Positions 15,825 to 24,474 of a stretch of 33,138 bases of DNA are shown one piece after another (position 1 is the stretch's first letter; the number at the start of each line of letters is the position of its first letter). A program made the position numbers and the translations under genes. The notes beneath the pieces are model-generated. The model was not told the DNA's origin and searched no databases. It was given only the letters and a program-made list of their open reading frames with translations. Source of the stretch: an uncultured Eubacteriales bacterium (GTDB taxonomy: Bacteria > Bacillota > Clostridia > Lachnospirales > CAG-274); contig CASFCZ010000050.1 of assembly GCA_949293325.1 (NCBI GenBank), positions 1 through 33,138 on the forward strand. Reading direction: 5' to 3'.

Positions 15825-15959
15825 ATGAAGATGACATTCCAGCCAAAGACCAGACAGAGAAGTAAGGTTCATGGTTTCAGAAAAAGAATGAGTACTGCTA
15901 ACGGCAGAAAGGTAATACTTAGAAGACGCAGAAAGGGCAGAAAGGCTTTATCTGCTTAA
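15825..15959 (+). CDS. rpmH: 50S ribosomal protein L34
   Basis: A 44-residue, highly basic protein beginning [18 protein letters not shown] and ending in an Arg/Lys-rich tail ([14 protein letters not shown]), which matches bacterial L34. A ribosome-binding site GAAGGAGGTG lies 8 bases upstream. It is preceded by a near-consensus promoter and followed by a hairpin terminator, then rnpA, the near-universal rpmH-rnpA order. The dnaA gene, the usual upstream neighbour, is absent here. Confidence 0.97.
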   Translation: MKMTFQPKTRQRSKVHGFRKRMSTANGRKVILRRRRKGRKALSA

Positions 15960-15980
15960 TTATCGGTTTATCCGTGCTTT

Positions 15981-16011
15981 AAAGCCCGCTTTTGGAGCGG
16001 GCTTTACTTTT
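15981..16011 (+). terminator. Hairpin terminator/attenuator between rpmH and rnpA
   Basis: Ten-bp stem AAAGCCCGCT (15981-15990) with AGCGGGCTTT (15996-16005), loop TTTGG, followed by ACTTTT. The T-run is interrupted, so partial read-through to rnpA is likely and would explain the low RNase P protein need relative to L34. Confidence 0.75.
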
Positions 16012-16044
16012 AAGGCATGATTTTTGTTGAACGGAGGGGCAGTT

Positions 16045-16386
16045 ATGCTTTTTACCGAGTCCCTTAAGAAGAATTATCAGTTTAGGTTCGTGTATAACAA
16101 GGGAAAGTCCATTGCCAACAGATACCTTGTTATGTATGTGGTAAAAAATAATCTGGAGATTAATCGTATTGGCTATTCTGTCAGCAAAAAGGTGGGTAAC
16201 AGCGTAGTAAGAAGCAGGGTAACAAGGCTTCTCAGGGAAAGTTATCGCCTTACCGAGGACAGGCTTGGCTGTGGCTATGACATTGTGGTTATAGCCAGGA
16301 GTGCTATGAAAGAGGCGTCTTTTGCGGAAGCAGACGGCTCTCTTAAGCATTTATTAAAAAAACATAAGCTTTTAAAAGAGATTTGA
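16045..16386 (+). CDS. rnpA: Ribonuclease P protein component
   Basis: Basic protein subunit of RNase P, which trims tRNA 5' leaders together with the M1-type RNA. The 113-residue length is typical. The RNase P signature is clear: FRFVYNKGKS near the N terminus and the conserved RNR-like region, here GNSVVRSRVTRLLRESYRL, followed by GYDIVVIARSAMKE. The start is the ATG after CGGAGGGGC (16032-16040); an upstream in-frame TTG at 16024 lacks a ribosome-binding site. It is followed by yidD after 33 bases. Confidence 0.96.
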   Translation: MLFTESLKKNYQFRFVYNKGKSIANRYLVMYVVKNNLEINRIGYSVSKKVGNSVVRSRVTRLLRESYRLTEDRLGCGYDIVVIARSAMKEASFAEADGSLKHLLKKHKLLKEI

Positions 16387-16419
16387 CTTGTATCGACTAA
16401 ATGGTAAGAGGGTGTTTCC

Positions 16420-16632
16420 ATGCTTAAGCAAACCGCATTATTTCTAATCAGGTTTTATCGTAGCTATATTTCGCCCATGAAGCTTCCCTGCTGTAGGTTT
16501 CAGCCTACATGTTCGGAGTATGCCTATGAGGCTTTTTCAAAGTATGGCTTTTTCAAGGGCTTGTACCTTAGTGTTCGCAGGGTGCTTAAGTGCCACCCAT
16601 TCCACAAGGGCGGTTATGACCCTGTACCATGA
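16420..16632 (+). CDS. yidD: Membrane protein insertion efficiency factor YidD
   Basis: A 70-residue protein associated with the inner face of the membrane that helps YidC-dependent insertion. The family block is nearly complete: [20 protein letters not shown], then [20 protein letters not shown], then [18 protein letters not shown] at the C terminus. The ribosome-binding site is AGAGGGTG. It lies between rnpA and yidC as in most bacteria. Confidence 0.96.
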   Translation: MLKQTALFLIRFYRSYISPMKLPCCRFQPTCSEYAYEAFSKYGFFKGLYLSVRRVLKCHPFHKGGYDPVP

Positions 16633-16649
16633 CTTTTTAGGAGGAGTAT

Positions 16650-17687
16650 ATGTTAGGATTTGATTTTCTTGCTTCTACACCGCAGATATTAAAGGATCCC
16701 GGTGTTATTACAGGACCTATTGCCTGGGTACTGGGTAAAATAATAAACTTTTTTTTCAACTTTGTTTACGGAAATATTACAGTTGTTAATTCCTTGGGAT
16801 TGTCTATTATATTTTTAACAATATTTGCACGTTGCCTTATTATCCCTATAGCATATAAACAGCAAAAGTCCATGTTTATTATGCAGAAGATTCAGCCTGA
16901 ACTTAAAAAAATTCAGGCAAAGTATAAGGACAGGTTATCTGATCCTGAAGTGCAGAAAAAAATGAATCTGGAAACTCAGAGACTGTATACAAAGCATAAT
17001 TACAGTCCTTTAAGCGGATGTTTGCCACTGCTTATACAGATGCCCATTTTCTTTGGACTCTACTATATAATGCAGCACCCATTCCAGTATATAAATATTA
17101 TTAACGACATTTATACACAGTTTTCAAATCAGGTTCTTGAGTTTGCATCAACGGCAGGTGCTGATAGTACCATTATGAGCCTTATTACAAGCTTTAGTCT
17201 TGATGCAGGTCTTGAGGCAGGTATGGAAATAAATACAGATGTATTCAGCAGGCTTCTTAATGTTCTTGATCCTGCCCAGGTTAAGCAGCTTGTTGATGAA
17301 GTAAATTCTGCTGATCTCAGTGCTCTTTTTGCTCAAAAGGAAGCAATAGAGACATTCCTTGGTATCAGCCTTACGGAAACAGTAGGCTTGTCCCTTAACA
17401 GAAAGCTTGCTATTCCACTTTTGTCAGCCTTTACCACATGGCTTTCCTCATGGATGATGACAAGGAAAAATCCCACTACAGACCCACAGATGAAAAGCCA
17501 GCAGAGAATAATGAATATTGTTATGCCAATTATGATGGCATGGATTACCACAGGTCTTCCTGGTGGTGTTGGCCTTTACTGGATAGTTTCAAACATATTC
17601 CAGATTTGCCAGCAGGCCATTATAGGTGAGCATTTCAAACGTAAAAGAGAAAGAGAAGAAAATGAAAACGGGGGCGATAAAAAATGA
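16650..17687 (+). CDS. yidC: Membrane protein insertase YidC/OxaA/SpoIIIJ
   Basis: Inserts membrane proteins alone or with Sec. The 345-residue form lacks the large N-terminal domain of Gram-negative YidC. The conserved arginine that forms the hydrophilic groove is in FARCLIIPIAYKQQKSM; the next cytoplasmic hairpin (KIQPELKKIQAKYKDR) and the membrane segment GCLPLLIQMPIFFGLYYIM follow. An extracellular insertion of about 80 residues (about 165-250) sits between the second and third core helices. The C-terminal tail is Lys/Arg/Glu-rich, as in ribosome-binding forms. No lipobox is present at the N terminus, unlike B. subtilis SpoIIIJ. The stop overlaps the khpB start by 4 bases (ATGA). Confidence 0.95.
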   Translation: MLGFDFLASTPQILKDPGVITGPIAWVLGKIINFFFNFVYGNITVVNSLGLSIIFLTIFARCLIIPIAYKQQKSMFIMQKIQPELKKIQAKYKDRLSDPEVQKKMNLETQRLYTKHNYSPLSGCLPLLIQMPIFFGLYYIMQHPFQYINIINDIYTQFSNQVLEFASTAGADSTIMSLITSFSLDAGLEAGMEINTDVFSRLLNVLDPAQVKQLVDEVNSADLSALFAQKEAIETFLGISLTETVGLSLNRKLAIPLLSAFTTWLSSWMMTRKNPTTDPQMKSQQRIMNIVMPIMMAWITTGLPGGVGLYWIVSNIFQICQQAIIGEHFKRKREREENENGGDKK

Positions 17688-18559
17688 TTAAATGCTTGGA
17701 AATGACAGGTAAGACAGCCATTGAGGCAACACAGGAAGCCTGCAAAAAAATGGGTTTAAGTCTTACTGAGGTAGAGTATAAGATTTTGGATGAAGGCTCC
17801 AAGGGCTTTCTTGGCATAGGTGCCAGACCTGCAAAAGTAAAGGTATGGCAGATAGGCTATGATGAGGAGGCTGAAAAGGCTAAGGAGGAGGCTGCTAAAA
17901 AAGCAGCGGAAGAAAAGGCTGCTAAGGAAAAGGCTGAGGCTGAAAAGGCTGCAAGGGAAAAAGCAGAGAAGGAGAAGGCTGCTAAGGCAGCTGAAAGCAA
18001 GCCTGTTGAAACCGTTGCAGCAACTTCTGCAAATACAGCTACAGAGATTGTTACTGAGGAGCCTAAGGCTGAAAGACCTCAGATAACTGACAAGGATAAG
18101 GATGAAATTATTGCAAAGGCAAAGAAGTTCTTAAGTGATGTATTTGCTACCATGAATTTACAGGTTGAGATAGACGCTAAGTTTATTGATAACAAACAGC
18201 TTGTCATCAATATGGAAGGTCCTGAGATGGGTGTTGTAATAGGTAAGAGGGGTCAGACCCTTGACAGCCTTCAGCATCTTGTGGGACTTGTGGTAAATAA
18301 GGGAGAGTTTGCTTTTATTACAGTTACCCTTGATACGGAGGGTTACAGAAAAAGACGTAAGGAAACCCTTGAACATCTTGCCATTAATCTTGCAAAAAAG
18401 GCAAAACACCTGCATAAAAATGTAGTACTTGAGCCTATGAATCCATATGAGAGAAGAATAATACATTCTACTTTGCAGAATGACAGATATGTTACTACCC
18501 ATAGTGAGGGTGTTGAGCCACATAGATATGTGGTTATTTCACCTAAGGGTAAGCAGTAA
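17684..18559 (+). CDS. khpB: RNA-binding protein KhpB/Jag (Jag-N, KH, R3H)
   Basis: RNA-binding protein linked to cell-length and envelope control in Gram-positive bacteria, with KhpA as its usual partner. The 291 residues contain an N-terminal Jag domain (about 1-55, MIKCLEMTGKTAIEATQEAC and GSKGFLGIGARPAKV), a long Ala/Lys/Glu-rich helical linker (about 58-105), a KH domain with the loop VIGKRGQTLDSLQHLV, and a C-terminal R3H domain ending in LEPMNPYERRIIHSTLQND and HRYVVISPKGKQ. The linker is coded by near-repetitive GCT/AAG/GAG codons and may vary in length between strains. It is translationally coupled to yidC by a 4-base overlap. Confidence 0.95.
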   Translation: MIKCLEMTGKTAIEATQEACKKMGLSLTEVEYKILDEGSKGFLGIGARPAKVKVWQIGYDEEAEKAKEEAAKKAAEEKAAKEKAEAEKAAREKAEKEKAAKAAESKPVETVAATSANTATEIVTEEPKAERPQITDKDKDEIIAKAKKFLSDVFATMNLQVEIDAKFIDNKQLVINMEGPEMGVVIGKRGQTLDSLQHLVGLVVNKGEFAFITVTLDTEGYRKRRKETLEHLAINLAKKAKHLHKNVVLEPMNPYERRIIHSTLQNDRYVTTHSEGVEPHRYVVISPKGKQ

Positions 18560-18623
18560 GACGATATATACAAAGCAGACAGGTACATAAGGTATTTGTA
18601 ATCTTTTGTAAGTTATTGTTGAG

Positions 18624-18749
18624 AAAAAATATTTTACCCTGGTTGGTGTATCGCCATGGAACAGTTTTTATATATTGTAATTTGGTTATAAAGGTGAGAA
18701 TGTTCATAAACCAGGGTTGAAATGCTTTCGCATAATGAATAATATTTTT
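18624..18749 (+). ncRNA. Long imperfect hairpin upstream of mnmE (candidate structured RNA)
   Basis: Five nested arms pair in register: AAAAATATT (18625-18633) with AATATTTTT (18741-18749); ACCCTGGTT (18636-18644) with AACCAGGGT (18709-18717); GAACA (18659-18663) with TGTTC (18701-18705); TTTATA (18667-18672) with TATAAA (18687-18692); plus a side hairpin ATGC/GCAT (18722-18733) with loop TTTC. The result is a rod of about 125 bases followed 36 bases later by a terminator. No ORF of note lies here. It may be a small RNA, such as a 6S-like rod, or a leader controlling mnmE. No clear promoter was found upstream. Confidence 0.4.
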
Positions 18750-18785
18750 GACTTATAGTAGACAGCTATTGTCTGTCAAAGGCTT

Positions 18786-18817
18786 AAGGGCTGTCAGATT
18801 GACAGCCCTTTATTTTC
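18786..18817 (+). terminator. Rho-independent terminator upstream of mnmE
   Basis: Ten-bp perfect stem AAGGGCTGTC (18786-18795) with GACAGCCCTT (18801-18810), loop AGATT, tail TATTTTC. It sits only 20 bases before the mnmE start, so mnmE needs either read-through or a promoter in this very short space. GACAG (18761-18765) and CTGTC (18773-18777) just upstream can pair with the two arms, offering an alternative fold. Confidence 0.8.
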
Positions 18818-18836
18818 TATAAAATGAGGTATTGTT

Positions 18837-20213
18837 ATGCTTAAAATAAATTTGAGTGACACCATAGCAGCAGTATCTACCCCCATAGGCAGTGGTGGAA
18901 TAGGTATAGTCCGTATCAGCGGCAGTGAGGCTGTGGATATTGCAAACGGTCTTTTTGTGCCACATAAGGGTAAATCATTGGCAGAGAGGAAAAGTCATAG
19001 CATCAACTATGGCAGACTGGTATATAAAGGTCAGGTTTGTGATGAGGTTCTGGTGAGCCTAATGCGCGCTCCAAACACCTATACAAGGGAGGACGTAGTG
19101 GAAATTAATTGCCACGGTGGTATCAGGGCAGTTACTGCTGTATTGGAGGCAGTGCTTAAAAGCGGAGCAAGGCTTGCGGAACCGGGAGAGTTTACAAAGC
19201 GTGCCTTTTTAAATGGCAGGCTGGATCTTACCCAGGCAGAGGCAGTTATTGATATTATCAATGCAAAGACAGATAAAAGCCGTGAGGCGGCTCTTAAAAG
19301 ACTGGACGGCAGGCTTTGCAGAAAAATAAGATCCCTTCGGGAGGATATACTTACAATGATAGCCCATATCGAGGCCGCCATTGACTATCCGGAACATGAT
19401 GATGAAACCATGACCTATTCCATGATAGAAGAGGGGGTCAGGTCTGTCACCATGCAGGTACAGAATCTTATTAATGGTGCAGATATAGGTAGAATATATA
19501 ATGAAGGTATAAGGACAGTTATTCTGGGCAAACCCAATGTTGGAAAAAGCTCTTTACTTAATGCAGTGATTGATGAGGAGCGTGCCATTGTTACGGATAT
19601 TCCGGGCACAACAAGGGATGTGCTTGAGGAGCTTATAAATATTGGTGGTATTCCCCTTAAACTTGTTGATACGGCAGGCATAAGGGATACTGACAATGCC
19701 ATAGAAAAAATAGGTGTGGAAAAAAGCCGCAAACTTGCTGCTGAAGCTGATCTTGTACTGCTTATGCTGGATGGCTCAAGGGAGCTTAGTGATGATGACA
19801 GGGAGTTAATTGCCCTTTCTGAAGATAAAAAGCGTATTGTACTGGTTAATAAAACAGATCTTCATCAGAATATAACAGCTGAAGAACTGAAGGGACTTGA
19901 TCCTGTATTCTTATCGGTTAAAGCGGATAAGGGACTTGATGAGCTTTATGACAGAATAAAGTCAATGTTTTTCAGTGGAGATATAGCTGAAAATGAGGAG
20001 GCTCTTATTTCCAATGAACGTAATAAAAACAGTCTGTATAAGGCTAAGCTCCATCTTGATAATGTCCTTGAAACGGTAAATAACCGTATGCCTGAGGACT
20101 TTATATCCATGGATCTGACACAGGCATACGAGGCACTGGGAGAAATAACCGGTGAGTCCCTTGAGGAAGATATAATAGATAAGATATTCAGTGAGTTTTG
20201 CTTGGGTAAATAA
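18837..20213 (+). CDS. mnmE: tRNA modification GTPase MnmE (TrmE)
   Basis: With MnmG installs the (carboxymethyl)aminomethyl group at C5 of wobble uridine 34 in several tRNAs. The 458 residues show an N-terminal formyl-THF-binding domain (IAAVSTPIGSGGIGIVRISG), a helical domain, and an inserted G domain with P-loop GKPNVGKSSLLNAV (from 231), DIPGTTRD, DTAGIRDT and NKTD. The C terminus ends in FCLGK, the conserved C-[I/L/V]-G-K motif whose Cys is characteristic. A ribosome-binding site TGAGGT precedes the ATG. It forms a block with mnmG and rsmG. Confidence 0.98.
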   Translation: MLKINLSDTIAAVSTPIGSGGIGIVRISGSEAVDIANGLFVPHKGKSLAERKSHSINYGRLVYKGQVCDEVLVSLMRAPNTYTREDVVEINCHGGIRAVTAVLEAVLKSGARLAEPGEFTKRAFLNGRLDLTQAEAVIDIINAKTDKSREAALKRLDGRLCRKIRSLREDILTMIAHIEAAIDYPEHDDETMTYSMIEEGVRSVTMQVQNLINGADIGRIYNEGIRTVILGKPNVGKSSLLNAVIDEERAIVTDIPGTTRDVLEELINIGGIPLKLVDTAGIRDTDNAIEKIGVEKSRKLAAEADLVLLMLDGSRELSDDDRELIALSEDKKRIVLVNKTDLHQNITAEELKGLDPVFLSVKADKGLDELYDRIKSMFFSGDIAENEEALISNERNKNSLYKAKLHLDNVLETVNNRMPEDFISMDLTQAYEALGEITGESLEEDIIDKIFSEFCLGK

Positions 20214-20229
20214 ATTTGAGGTGAATTAA

Positions 20230-22107
20230 ATGTCGCAATTATATGAGGCGGAAAGTGCCGATGTAGTAGTCATAGGTGCAGGTCATGCGGGCTGTGAGGC
20301 CGCCCTTGCATCTGCAAGGCTGGGACTTGAAACTATAATCTTTACCATTAATTTGGACAGTATAGGTATGATGCCATGTAACCCCAATATCGGTGGCAGT
20401 TCCAAGGGTCATCTGGTAAGGGAGATAGATGCCCTTGGAGGGGAGATGGGTAAAAATATTGATAAGACCTATATCCAGAGCCGTATGCTTAATATGGGAA
20501 AGGGTCCGGCTGTATATTCCCTTCGTGCCCAGGCGGATAAAAATCGTTACCATACAGAGATGAAGCGTACTCTTGAAAATACGGATCATCTCTATGTAAG
20601 GCAGGGTGAGGTTGTGGATATACTTACAGATGATGACAACAGGGTCACAGGTGTTGTTACTGAGTCAAACGCCCTTTATCCCTGTCGGGCGGTGGTTATA
20701 TGTACGGGTACTTACCTTCAGGCACGCTGCCTTTACGGTGACACCATTATACAAAGCGGCCCTAACGGACTTCGTGGATCATCCCACTTAAGTGAGTGTT
20801 TAAAAAGGCTGGGTATTCCCCTTATGCGTTACAAAACTGGTACACCTGCCAGAATAGATAAAAGGACAGTGGATTTCAGTAAAATGCAGGAGCAGAAGGG
20901 TGATGAAAAGCTGGTTCCCTTCAGCTTTGAAAATCGTCCTGAGGATATAGCAAGGGAGCAGGTCAGCTGCTACCTTACATATACAAATAAGAACACCCAT
21001 GATATTATCAGGGCTAACCTTGACAGATCTCCACTGTATTCAGGTGTTATAGAGGGTACGGGACCAAGGTACTGTCCTTCCATTGAGGACAAGGTGGTGC
21101 GCTTTGCTGATAAGGAAAGACATCAGATATTTATAGAGCCTGAAGGTGAGGATACAAATGAGCTTTATGTATCAGGCATGAGCAGTTCCCTTCCTGAGGA
21201 TGTTCAGAGGGATATGTACAGAACCCTGCCGGGACTGGAACACTGCCGTATAATGCGTACCGCTTATGCCATTGAATACGATTGCATAAGTGCAAACCTC
21301 CTTAAACTCAGTCTCGAGTTTAAGGATATACACGGCCTTTTCAGTGCAGGTCAGTTTAACGGTACATCCGGCTATGAGGAGGCAGCGGCACAGGGTATAA
21401 TAGGTGGTATTAATGCAGCCATGTACTGTATGAATAAGCCGCCCCTTATTCTGGATCGTTCCCAGGCATATATCGGTGTACTTATTGATGATATTATCAA
21501 CAAGGAAAGCCGTGAGCCATACAGGATGATGACATCAAGGGCAGAATACAGGCTCCTTTTAAGGCAGGATAATGCGGATCTGCGTCTTACTGAGATAGGT
21601 CATGAAATAGGCCTTATCAGTGATGAACGCTATAATAAATTCCTTGAGAAAAAGGAGAGTATCGAAAGGGAGATAAAGCGTGTAAACAGTGTAAACATTG
21701 CTCCCTCAAAAGAGGTAAACCAGTTGCTTGCATCCCTTGGCACAGCGGAGCTTTCAACAGGTGCGAAACTCAGTGAAATAATCCGTCGCCCTGAGATTAC
21801 TTACGATCTGACAGCTCCTATAGATAAGGATCGTCCCCAGCTTAGCGATGAGGTAAGGGAGCAGGTAAATATACAGATTAAGTATGAGGGTTATATCAAA
21901 CGTCAGCTTAATCAGGTAGAGCAGTTCAAAAAGCTGGAGGAAAAGAAGATACCTGAGGATATAAACTATGATGAGGTTATGGGTTTAAGGATTGAAGCAA
22001 GACAAAAGCTTGCTGCAATAAGGCCTGTAAGTATCGGACAGGCAAGCCGTATAAGCGGAGTAAGTCCTGCTGATGTAAATATGATACTGGTACATCTGGA
22101 AAGGTAA
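20230..22107 (+). CDS. mnmG: tRNA uridine 5-carboxymethylaminomethyl modification enzyme MnmG (GidA)
   Basis: FAD-dependent partner of MnmE in wobble-uridine modification. The 625-residue length is standard. The N-terminal dinucleotide-binding motif [19 protein letters not shown] is textbook, and the GidA signature [20 protein letters not shown] follows, with the second signature region [20 protein letters not shown] near 280-300. The C-terminal helical domain for MnmE contact ends in [20 protein letters not shown]. The gap to mnmE is 16 bases with a GAGGTG ribosome-binding site, so the two are co-transcribed. Confidence 0.98.
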   Translation: MSQLYEAESADVVVIGAGHAGCEAALASARLGLETIIFTINLDSIGMMPCNPNIGGSSKGHLVREIDALGGEMGKNIDKTYIQSRMLNMGKGPAVYSLRAQADKNRYHTEMKRTLENTDHLYVRQGEVVDILTDDDNRVTGVVTESNALYPCRAVVICTGTYLQARCLYGDTIIQSGPNGLRGSSHLSECLKRLGIPLMRYKTGTPARIDKRTVDFSKMQEQKGDEKLVPFSFENRPEDIAREQVSCYLTYTNKNTHDIIRANLDRSPLYSGVIEGTGPRYCPSIEDKVVRFADKERHQIFIEPEGEDTNELYVSGMSSSLPEDVQRDMYRTLPGLEHCRIMRTAYAIEYDCISANLLKLSLEFKDIHGLFSAGQFNGTSGYEEAAAQGIIGGINAAMYCMNKPPLILDRSQAYIGVLIDDIINKESREPYRMMTSRAEYRLLLRQDNADLRLTEIGHEIGLISDERYNKFLEKKESIEREIKRVNSVNIAPSKEVNQLLASLGTAELSTGAKLSEIIRRPEITYDLTAPIDKDRPQLSDEVREQVNIQIKYEGYIKRQLNQVEQFKKLEEKKIPEDINYDEVMGLRIEARQKLAAIRPVSIGQASRISGVSPADVNMILVHLER

Positions 22108-22116
22108 GGTAGTCAG

Positions 22117-22824
22117 ATGAAGGACTTTTTAAGAGATATAGTCAATGAAATGAATATTTCCCTTTCAGAGGATAGTCTTGATAAGCTTGTGAGATACAAG
22201 GAACTTCTTGTGGAATGGAATGAGAAAATGAACCTTACTGCCATTACCGAGGACAGGGAGGTGGCTGTAAAACACTTTGCAGACAGTCTTTCAGTCCTTA
22301 AGGTAAGGGACATCGGAGGAAAAAGTGTTATTGACGTTGGTACAGGTGCCGGCTTTCCGGGTATGGTTCTTAAGATAGCTGTTCCCGATATAAAGCTTAC
22401 CCTCCTTGATTCCCTTAATAAGCGTATCGGTTTTTTACAGAGGGTATGTGATGAGCTGGGGCTTAAGGATGTAAGATGTATTCACAGCAGGGCAGAAGAA
22501 GGAGGACATTCCCCGGATTTAAGGGAAAAGTTCGATATATGTGCCTCCCGTGCCGTTGCAAGGTTAAACGTACTTGCAGAGTATGACCTTCCCTTTGTTA
22601 AGGTGGGAGGGGAAATGCTCGCCTTGAAGGGTCCTGCCGCTGACGAAGAAATTGAGGGAGCCATGCCCGCCGTAAAATTTCTTGGAGGCAATGTAGACAG
22701 GGTTGTTGATGTGGAGCTTCCATTCTCTGAGTTAAGGCACCGTATTGTAGTAATTAAAAAGATAAAGAACACTCCTAAAAAATATCCCAGAAATGCAGGG
22801 AAGATAAAAAACTCACCACTATAA
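22117..22824 (+). CDS. rsmG: 16S rRNA (guanine-N7) methyltransferase RsmG (GidB)
   Basis: Methylates N7 of G527 (E. coli numbering) in 16S rRNA using S-adenosylmethionine. The 235 residues contain the SAM-binding motif VIDVGTGAGFPGMVLKI, the preceding LTAITEDREVAVKHFADSL block, SRAVARLNVLAEY, and the typical C-terminal TPKKYPRNAGKIKNSPL. It starts 9 bases after mnmG with a weak ribosome-binding site (AAGGTAG), suggesting coupling to mnmG translation. It closes the mnmE-mnmG-rsmG block and is followed by a terminator; parA/parB, often next in line, are absent. Confidence 0.97.
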   Translation: MKDFLRDIVNEMNISLSEDSLDKLVRYKELLVEWNEKMNLTAITEDREVAVKHFADSLSVLKVRDIGGKSVIDVGTGAGFPGMVLKIAVPDIKLTLLDSLNKRIGFLQRVCDELGLKDVRCIHSRAEEGGHSPDLREKFDICASRAVARLNVLAEYDLPFVKVGGEMLALKGPAADEEIEGAMPAVKFLGGNVDRVVDVELPFSELRHRIVVIKKIKNTPKKYPRNAGKIKNSPL

Positions 22825-22831
22825 ACAAAAG

Positions 22832-22859
22832 TCGCAGATATAATGATCTGCGATTTTTT
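22832..22859 (+). terminator. Rho-independent terminator after rsmG
   Basis: Eight-bp perfect stem TCGCAGAT (22832-22839) with ATCTGCGA (22846-22853), loop of 6 bases, then six T. Its left arm shares the string GTCGCAGATA with the terminator at 27072-27103. Confidence 0.88.
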
Positions 22860-22880
22860 ATACTAAATATTGTTATTTTA

Positions 22881-22909
22881 TTGTCAAAGCTCTCTGACTG
22901 TGTTATTAT
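22881..22909 (+). promoter_or_regulatory. Promoter of the lipoprotein pair
   Basis: TTGTCA (22881-22886), 17-base spacer, TATTAT (22904-22909), 44 bases before the start of the first lipoprotein gene and just after the rsmG terminator. Confidence 0.7.
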
Positions 22910-22953
22910 TAAAATATAGAGCAGGTTATTACATATTGGGGAGGTGGAGTAGT

Positions 22954-24462
22954 ATGAAGCAAATCCTTTTTATATTAATATTACTCGCCCTTGCAGGATG
23001 CAGTACCACACAGGATACTACAGGGGTTACTGTCACATCAGATCAGGGAGAGACGGTATCGGAAGAAAAGTCGGATACCTCATCAGATGGAGAGATAGAG
23101 TACATTGTTGAAAATCGGGATTATCTGTATTCAAGGATAATTGACAGCAAAGGCAGGACGTTAATGCCCTTTTCCCATGCAGACAAGGGTATAATTAAAG
23201 ATATAAGAACCCATGAGCCAGCCTATCTTTTTGCTACTGATTTTGAATATCTGGGTAAAAAGGATGACTATAACTATGAGTATGAGCAGGGGCTTATTGT
23301 TTATGACCTTGATGGCAATCCCGTTGCCAATCTTGAATGCAATTCCTTTTATGACTGTATTGGGGATGTCTGTGTAGCTGTGGACAGGGAGCGTACCAGG
23401 GGCAACCTGATGAATATGAAAACAGGGGAAGTAATAATGGAAAATATCGGAGGTATGAATGATGGTGGAAATTGTGTCATACTTTACAGCCTGGAAAATT
23501 ACAAACCCATTTATATTACCGATTATGATTTCAATGTGCTTTTTGATATAAAGGATAAATATGACCATATATATTCCCCAAGTGTTTATATTTCGGAAAA
23601 AATAAAGGGAGATTATCTTATTGCCTTTGACTGGTCAAAGGATTCAGGGATAAATGTGATAAATAACAGGGGTGAAAATCTTTTGGGACGGGATTTTGAA
23701 ACCCTTGGTTATGGTGACGGTAACTATCTTGTATTTGAGGCGGAAGGAAACTCCTATGTTTATGATGCAGAGAGTCTTGAATTTATTATGGAAACCCCAG
23801 GCAGTATAAGTGCAATAAATGATAATTACTATATTGTGGATACTTCATCAGAGGGGGATAATCGACGCTATAGCCTTTATAACCGTGGTGGCAGTATAAT
23901 AAGGGATGGTGAATACAGGATTGTGGCCCACTGCCTTGTACCGGGAAAAGAAATATTCGGCATTGATACTGAACTTAAGGATGAAAAGGGAGATATATTT
24001 GACAGTGAGGAACTTATTGACGGTACAGGTAAGGTTATTCTGGAAGGCAGTAATTATAACAGAGGCAGTGTTAGTTTCATAGGTTCTGACGGACTTATTG
24101 TATATGTCAGATATGATTATGATGAGGAAACAAACCAAAGTAGTAATACCGTTGAAATGTACCGCAGAAATGGTGAAAGAGTTATTCCTGAAAGGGAGTA
24201 TCAGTATATTTACCAGGCATCATATACCACTGACCCTGATAAGAGTTATGCCTCTTATGGGGTAGCATCCTATTATTATAAGGGCGATGAGTTTTATGCC
24301 CTTATTGATAAAGATGGCAAGGAGATCATATCAAATATTAAATCTTACCAGACAGAGGATAAATATATGATATATACTAATGGTTTTAATACCTATATTC
24401 TGGATATGGAAACAATGGAAAATGTATATAGCGAAAGGTCCTTTAACAGCCTTTCGGACTAA
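22954..24462 (+). CDS. Unrecognised lipoprotein with beta-propeller-like repeats
   Basis: I do not recognise the family. The 502-residue protein has a lipoprotein signal (hydrophobic residues 4-13, lipobox LALAGC, lipidated C16), then a Ser/Thr/Asp-rich linker to about residue 48. The rest is strand-rich and acidic, with recurrent units of a beta strand, Asp-x-[Asp/Asn]-Gly, and another strand (IVYDLDGNPVANLEC, NVINNRGENLL, SLYNRGGSIIRDGE, EMYRRNGERVIPERE, ALIDKDGKEIISNI). This resembles WG-repeat or beta-propeller surface proteins, which usually bind ligands or partners. The start is the ATG after GGGGAGGTGGAG; an upstream in-frame TTG/ATG reading would lack a signal peptide. The PstS-like gene follows after 12 bases, so the two are probably one transcript and may act together outside the membrane. 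Confidence 0.75.
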   Translation: MKQILFILILLALAGCSTTQDTTGVTVTSDQGETVSEEKSDTSSDGEIEYIVENRDYLYSRIIDSKGRTLMPFSHADKGIIKDIRTHEPAYLFATDFEYLGKKDDYNYEYEQGLIVYDLDGNPVANLECNSFYDCIGDVCVAVDRERTRGNLMNMKTGEVIMENIGGMNDGGNCVILYSLENYKPIYITDYDFNVLFDIKDKYDHIYSPSVYISEKIKGDYLIAFDWSKDSGINVINNRGENLLGRDFETLGYGDGNYLVFEAEGNSYVYDAESLEFIMETPGSISAINDNYYIVDTSSEGDNRRYSLYNRGGSIIRDGEYRIVAHCLVPGKEIFGIDTELKDEKGDIFDSEELIDGTGKVILEGSNYNRGSVSFIGSDGLIVYVRYDYDEETNQSSNTVEMYRRNGERVIPEREYQYIYQASYTTDPDKSYASYGVASYYYKGDEFYALIDKDGKEIISNIKSYQTEDKYMIYTNGFNTYILDMETMENVYSERSFNSLSD

Positions 24463-24474
24463 GGAGGGACGAAA

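Noticed and set aside
15960-16044. DnaA box/oriC next to rpmH (TTATCCGTG-like sequence)
   Set aside because: A single degenerate match without a cluster of boxes, an AT-rich unwinding element or dnaA.
18799-18825. TTGACA in the terminator arm plus TAAAAT as an mnmE promoter
   Set aside because: The spacer is only 15 bases and transcription would start about 5 bases before the ATG, leaving out the ribosome-binding site.
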